The position numbers and the translations under genes are program-made. Under the pieces are notes generated by a model that had not been told where the DNA came from, made no database searches, and was given only the letters and a program-made list of their open reading frames with translations. Shown piece by piece: positions 7,186 to 10,035 of a stretch of DNA of 10,035 bases (its first letter is position 1; every line of letters starts with the position of its first letter). Source of the DNA: Limisphaerales bacterium (GTDB lineage: Bacteria; Verrucomicrobiota; Verrucomicrobiia; Limisphaerales; UBA11358); assembly GCA_003133815.1 (NCBI GenBank), contig PKZR01000024.1:1-10035 (forward strand). The letters are read 5' to 3'.

Positions 7186-7205
7186 TATGGGGTGTTCACC
7201 CCATT
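7186..7205. promoter_or_regulatory. Palindrome copy 4, between NarL-type regulator and STAS-like gene
   Basis: TATGGGGTGTTCACCCCATT is identical to copy 1 except for the last base. It lies in a divergent intergenic region, 71 bp before the regulator's start codon (minus) and 70 bp before the STAS-like start (plus), nearly the same spacing as copy 1 to the GMC gene (77 bp). It could control either or both, including autoregulation. Confidence 0.6.
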
Positions 7206-7275
7206 GTGTTTTCACGGATGGCTGAGGTGTTTTCCACTTGAATCAGGGTTTCCAATGTAATTTACTTCATATCCA

Positions 7276-7700
7276 ATGGAAAAATTGGAGCATTTTGAAC
7301 AGAAAAAGGAGTATGCGGTGTTTCGTCCCGTTGGAGAGTTTTCGTTTGACGAATGGCTCATTTGATAAGCCGCGCGGTAGTTCGTTGCCGCAAGCAAAAG
7401 ATCGGAAAACTTCTGATTATTTCAACGGGAGCGTCCGGATTTCACTCGGCCGGAATTGGCGAACAATATGATTACGTCGAACAAATTGCTTCTGATGCAG
7501 CATCATTTGTCAAAATTGCACACGTGGCCAGTCCGGAGTAGGTCCGTTCGCAAGACTTTAGAGTCATGGTAGCAGGGAATCGCGGACTTGAATTAGAAAA
7601 TTTTAAAGCGGCGTCAGCCGCCTTGGAATGGCTGCTGCAACCGGCGAAAATGAGTCGTTCCGCCGACAAATCGGCATCATCGCGAATAAATCCGAATTAA
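7276..7700 (+). pseudogene. Small STAS-like protein gene, broken by a frameshift and an in-frame stop
   Basis: Three collinear pieces make one protein of about 140 residues. Piece one starts at ATG 7276 (MEKLEHFEQKKEYAVFRPVG, then EFSFDE) and runs into TGA at 7363. Piece two continues in the -1 frame from about 7353 (MAHLISRAVV, then KIGKLLIISTGASGFHS) to TAG at 7539-7541. Piece three follows in that same frame (VRSQDFRVMVAGNRGLELEN, then AALEWLLQPA) to TAA at 7698. The order recalls a small alpha/beta family I remember from Verrucomicrobiota and proteobacteria (FRPxG, KLLxxTTGxxGF, ANRGL, EALxWLL), resembling STAS proteins; its function is not established. Restoring one A at GAATGG (7351-7356) repairs the frameshift. 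It is transcribed away from the NarL-type regulator, with a TGTAAT box at 7256-7261. Its tail overlaps the zwf remnant antisense. Confidence 0.6.
7591..7624 (-). terminator. Possible terminator hairpin (minus strand)
   Basis: Read on the minus strand, AAGGCGGC-TGAC-GCCGCTTT forms an 8-bp stem with one G-U pair and a 4-nt loop, followed by AAAATTTT. It lies just beyond the truncated zwf gene and could end the glgX-malQ-zwf transcript. It also falls inside the plus-strand STAS-like reading frame, and the T-tract is imperfect, so the fold may be incidental. Confidence 0.35.
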
Positions 7701-7967
7701 TCTGATGATCCGCAGCGAAGCGTCGACTTCCACCCACCGGAGCGAGCGCAGCACGTCATCCACGAGCTTGATGCAGCCCATGGCGATGATCGCAAATTGC
7801 GCGAGATGGCTGCGATCCTGCGAAAGGTCGAACAAGGCCGGCACGAGTTTCCGCCACGTCAAATCACCGGCACCGCCAAAAATGACGAAAACTGTCGGTT
7901 CGAGTTGGTCGTTTGTTTTCGTGCCGCTTACTTTTTCTGCCATTTGAAATGAATGCTTATTTGTCAT
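7677..7967 (-). pseudogene. zwf: Truncated glucose-6-phosphate dehydrogenase, N-terminal fragment
   Basis: The full enzyme (about 500 residues) oxidises glucose-6-phosphate with NADP+ at the head of the oxidative pentose phosphate pathway. Here only 96 residues are encoded. The NADP-binding start is clear: TVFVIFGGAGDLTWRKLVPA (residues 25-44, the GxxGDL motif), then LFDLSQDRS and QFAIIA. Similarity fades after about residue 77 (position 7737), and the frame ends at TGA 7677. No catalytic domain follows; the plus-strand STAS-like remnant begins there instead. The start is well supported: GGAGG 7 nt upstream and an ATGA overlap with the malQ stop, so it would still be translated. It probably marks a deletion or rearrangement breakpoint between 7700 and 7737. 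Confidence 0.75.
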
Positions 7968-9619
7968 CGTATCGCCTCCAGCTTTATTTCCTGTTCCGCA
8001 TGGAGCCAATCTTGAAAGGTTTGACCGCTCTGGCGACCTCGTCGCTCAAACAGTTCATAGGCCCGTTTCGCGATCAATGGAGTCGGGTCAGCTTTCTGAT
8101 CCCAGGAAACGTGGCTGGGTTCACCAGTCTTCAAACGTCCATATTCCATAGTCAGGCTTCGCAGCCTTTGAGCGAGTTCCTGTGTCAGCGCGCCATCCTT
8201 CAGTCGCCAGCCCCAGTTACCTTTCGCCATTCCGGGAAAATTCATCCGCGCCTCCGACCCCAACTCCAGAAGGTCTTGTGCTGGAACGATGGCGGTGTCG
8301 GCCTGCGATGCGAGTGCCGCACCGATCATGGCCCAGACAATTTTCCGGTCATTGCCTCCCAACTTTTCTTGCAACGCTTTGCGTTGCGGGGCTGGCAACT
8401 TTCCATACCAGCCCGCCGTTGTGTCGTTATCATGGGTTCCGGTATAGACAACTGTTTGCAGCGGGTGCGGTTCTGGTGGAACTGAATTGGTTTGGACAAT
8501 TGAGCCGAACTCGAATTGGAGAACGCGGGTGCCGGAAATCTGAAGTTGATCCAGCAAAGCCACCACTTCGGGAGATGTGGCACCCAGATCATCCGCGATG
8601 AACGACAATAACCCAAGTTCTTCGCGAACGGCTTTGAAAAAAGACGCGCCGCCGCCGGGTTGATACTGCCCGTTCAGAGCCGTCTTGTCTTGTGCAGGCA
8701 CTTCATAGGTGCGGACAAAGCCGATGAAATGATCCAGCCGATTCACATCGAACCGAGTTAATGCCATCCGCAGGCGTTCAATCCACCAGCGATAGTCCTG
8801 CGCTTGAAGCGCCTCCCAGCGATAAACTGGAAGACCCCAGAGCTGCCCGGTTTTGGAAAAATAATCGGGGGGGACTCCCGCAACCACCGTTGGATTTCCG
8901 TCAGCGTCCAGTTTGAAAAGTTCGGGATGCGCCCAGACATCGGCGCTGTGGTGAGCCACGAACAGGGGAATATCGCCGATCAGTTGGATGCCTTTGGACG
9001 CACAGTAAGTTCTTAATTCTTTCCACTGCACTGAAAACTGCCACTGGACAAATTGATGGTAGTGAATCTCATCAGAAAAATGTTTTTGTGCGCGAAGGAT
9101 GGCCTCTTGCTGGCGGGTTCGCAGTTCTTTTTTCCATCGGGTCCAATCCGCAGTGCCCTCATTTTCTTGGATGGCCGAGAACAGGGAAAAATTCTCAAGC
9201 CAGAAAGATTCCGCGCGGACAAATGCGTCGAACTCGGATTGTCTGCCACCGTGCCGGTTTTTTTCAAAATGCTCGAATGCCTTTTTCAACCATCCCAATT
9301 TCAAACGTTCCGCTTCGGGATAGTTCACACTTCCAGCGTCCTTGGAAATAAGAGGCACAATGTCCTGATGGTTAAGAAACCCTTGCTCCACCAACCGATC
9401 TGGACTTATCAGGAGCGGATTACCCGCAAAGGCAGAAGACGATTGGTATGGTGAATTTTCCCCGCCAGTCGGGCCAATGGGAAGCATCTGCCACCGACGC
9501 TGCCCGCTGGTGAACATAAAATCCACGAAAGCAGTTGCCGCCGGTCCCAGATCGCCGATGGGATAGGCATTGGCAAGCGACGTTGGATGGAGAAGTATCC
9601 CGGATGCCCGTTGATTCAT
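7964..9619 (-). CDS. malQ: 4-alpha-glucanotransferase (amylomaltase, GH77) with C-terminal DUF2934-like tail
   Basis: A cytoplasmic enzyme that transfers maltosyl units between alpha-1,4-glucans in glycogen and maltodextrin breakdown. The N-terminus (SGILLHPTSL, SPYQSSSAFAGNPLL) is typical. By alignment from memory with the Thermus enzyme (D293, E340, D395), the nucleophile is Asp296 (RLDHF) and the third carboxylate Asp397 (GTHDND). The acid/base position reads ADDLG, with Asp343 where the family has Glu (AEDLG). At 551 residues it is about 50 longer than usual: after the normal end near the GNWGWR region a tail at about residues 514-551 (IAKRAYELFERRG, then DWLHAEQEI) resembles DUF2934. AGGA lies 6 nt before the ATG. 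It overlaps the glgX stop and the zwf start by 4 bp each, so all three are translationally coupled. Confidence 0.93.
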   Translation of the reverse strand: MNQRASGILLHPTSLANAYPIGDLGPAATAFVDFMFTSGQRRWQMLPIGPTGGENSPYQSSSAFAGNPLLISPDRLVEQGFLNHQDIVPLISKDAGSVNYPEAERLKLGWLKKAFEHFEKNRHGGRQSEFDAFVRAESFWLENFSLFSAIQENEGTADWTRWKKELRTRQQEAILRAQKHFSDEIHYHQFVQWQFSVQWKELRTYCASKGIQLIGDIPLFVAHHSADVWAHPELFKLDADGNPTVVAGVPPDYFSKTGQLWGLPVYRWEALQAQDYRWWIERLRMALTRFDVNRLDHFIGFVRTYEVPAQDKTALNGQYQPGGGASFFKAVREELGLLSFIADDLGATSPEVVALLDQLQISGTRVLQFEFGSIVQTNSVPPEPHPLQTVVYTGTHDNDTTAGWYGKLPAPQRKALQEKLGGNDRKIVWAMIGAALASQADTAIVPAQDLLELGSEARMNFPGMAKGNWGWRLKDGALTQELAQRLRSLTMEYGRLKTGEPSHVSWDQKADPTPLIAKRAYELFERRGRQSGQTFQDWLHAEQEIKLEAIR

Positions 9620-10035
9620 TTGGAATCCTTCCCGATTGGAGATTGCGGTTTTCTTGCCAGAAGTATCGCGCTAGAGCGGGGTTTCAGCAGGTAGGTTTGT
9701 TGATATTTCAAAAGTGATTCCTCGCCGAAGGCAGAAAAATCGCGCGGCGTTTCCTCGAAGGTATCAATGGCCAGATGCCATTGAACGCCGGATGTCATGG
9801 GAGGCAAATGGAAATCAACCGCATCGGCACCGGCATTGAACATGAGATATAATGCACGCTGCTCATCTTCATGGATCAAGCAGGCAAAGTGCTTTTCTTT
9901 CGGGCTTGCCCAGTCAGGTGATCCCCCCTGCGAACCAAACCAATGAATCTCGGTGTCCGTATAGAATTGTTCCTTGCTCAAAACCGGATGCGCCAACCGG
10001 AAGGCGATCATGCCTTGGGCAAACCGGTAAATCTC
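9616..10035 (-). CDS. glgX: Glycogen debranching enzyme GlgX (isoamylase-type), C-terminal part
   Basis: The 139 residues in the window are the end of a GH13 debranching enzyme that hydrolyses alpha-1,6 branch points of glycogen or limit dextrins. The N-terminal catalytic barrel lies outside. Recognisable pieces are EIYRFAQGMIAFRLAHPVL (the helix following the barrel), EIHWFGSQGGSPDWA, then the C-terminal beta domain with LYLMFNAG, FHLPP, W-x4-DT and a final strand LLKPRSSAILLAR. The stop overlaps the malQ ATG (ATGA). Debranching followed by MalQ is a standard glycogen catabolic pairing. GlgX and the related archaeal-type TreX cannot be told apart from this part alone. Confidence 0.88.
   Translation of the reverse strand, partial: EIYRFAQGMIAFRLAHPVLSKEQFYTDTEIHWFGSQGGSPDWASPKEKHFACLIHEDEQRALYLMFNAGADAVDFHLPPMTSGVQWHLAIDTFEETPRDFSAFGEESLLKYQQTYLLKPRSSAILLARKPQSPIGKDSK

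Noticed and set aside
7312..7331. Possible fifth palindrome copy (TATGCGGTGTTTCGTCCCGT)
   Set aside because: Only the left arm matches and it falls inside coding sequence for YAVFRPV of the STAS-like gene.
7913..8485. A 190-codon plus-strand frame opposite malQ
   Set aside because: Antisense to conserved GH77 sequence; no motif, no upstream signal.
1..10035. CRISPR arrays, insertion sequences, tRNA or rRNA genes
   Set aside because: No direct-repeat/spacer pattern, transposase motif, terminal inverted repeats or cloverleaf-like sequence was seen on reading both strands.

Overview
The window looks like a chromosomal segment from a soil- or water-type member of the Verrucomicrobiota, perhaps close to Pedosphaera or Limisphaerales. 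This placement rests on remembered resemblance of the two response regulators, the GMC oxidoreductase, the small STAS-like protein and the glucose-6-phosphate dehydrogenase N-terminus to families common there. No search was run, so confidence is moderate. Genes are tightly packed, with several ATGA stop/start overlaps.

Layout. (1) Positions 1-2305, minus strand: coxB (subunit II with a fused cytochrome c domain) followed by coxA (subunit I, cut by the window edge), the start of an A-type, caa3-like terminal oxidase operon. (2) 2306-2624: a divergent intergenic region with two palindromes and a good -10 box. (3) 2625-5369, plus strand: a GMC-family FAD oxidoreductase and an MFS transporter, followed by a 28-codon remnant of a short-chain dehydrogenase, together suggesting a sugar or polyol uptake/oxidation operon that has lost its third gene. 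(4) 5496-7205, minus strand: two response regulators, a receiver-only protein and a NarL/LuxR-type regulator that is frameshifted in this sequence. No histidine kinase is visible. (5) 7276-7700, plus strand: a broken small STAS-like gene. (6) 7677-10035, minus strand: glgX (C-terminal part), malQ and a truncated zwf, joined by ATGA overlaps. This is a glycogen/maltodextrin breakdown operon feeding the oxidative pentose phosphate pathway.

Two things stand out. First, a perfect 20-bp palindrome, TATGGGGTGTTCACCCCATA, lies upstream of the GMC operon. A near-identical copy lies between the NarL-type regulator and the STAS-like gene, and two weaker copies flank the receiver-only gene. It looks like the operator of a small regulon, and the local NarL-type regulator is the obvious but unproven candidate binder. 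Second, between about 5.4 and 8.0 kb four genes are broken in different ways (truncation with stop, single-base frameshift, frameshift plus stop, truncation). The adjacent intact genes carry substitutions at key residues: the receiver-only protein has Gly at a Mg2+ ligand, and MalQ has Asp at the position of the catalytic Glu. This looks like a decaying regulatory/accessory segment between two conserved metabolic blocks, although single-base errors in the assembly could explain the two frameshifts.
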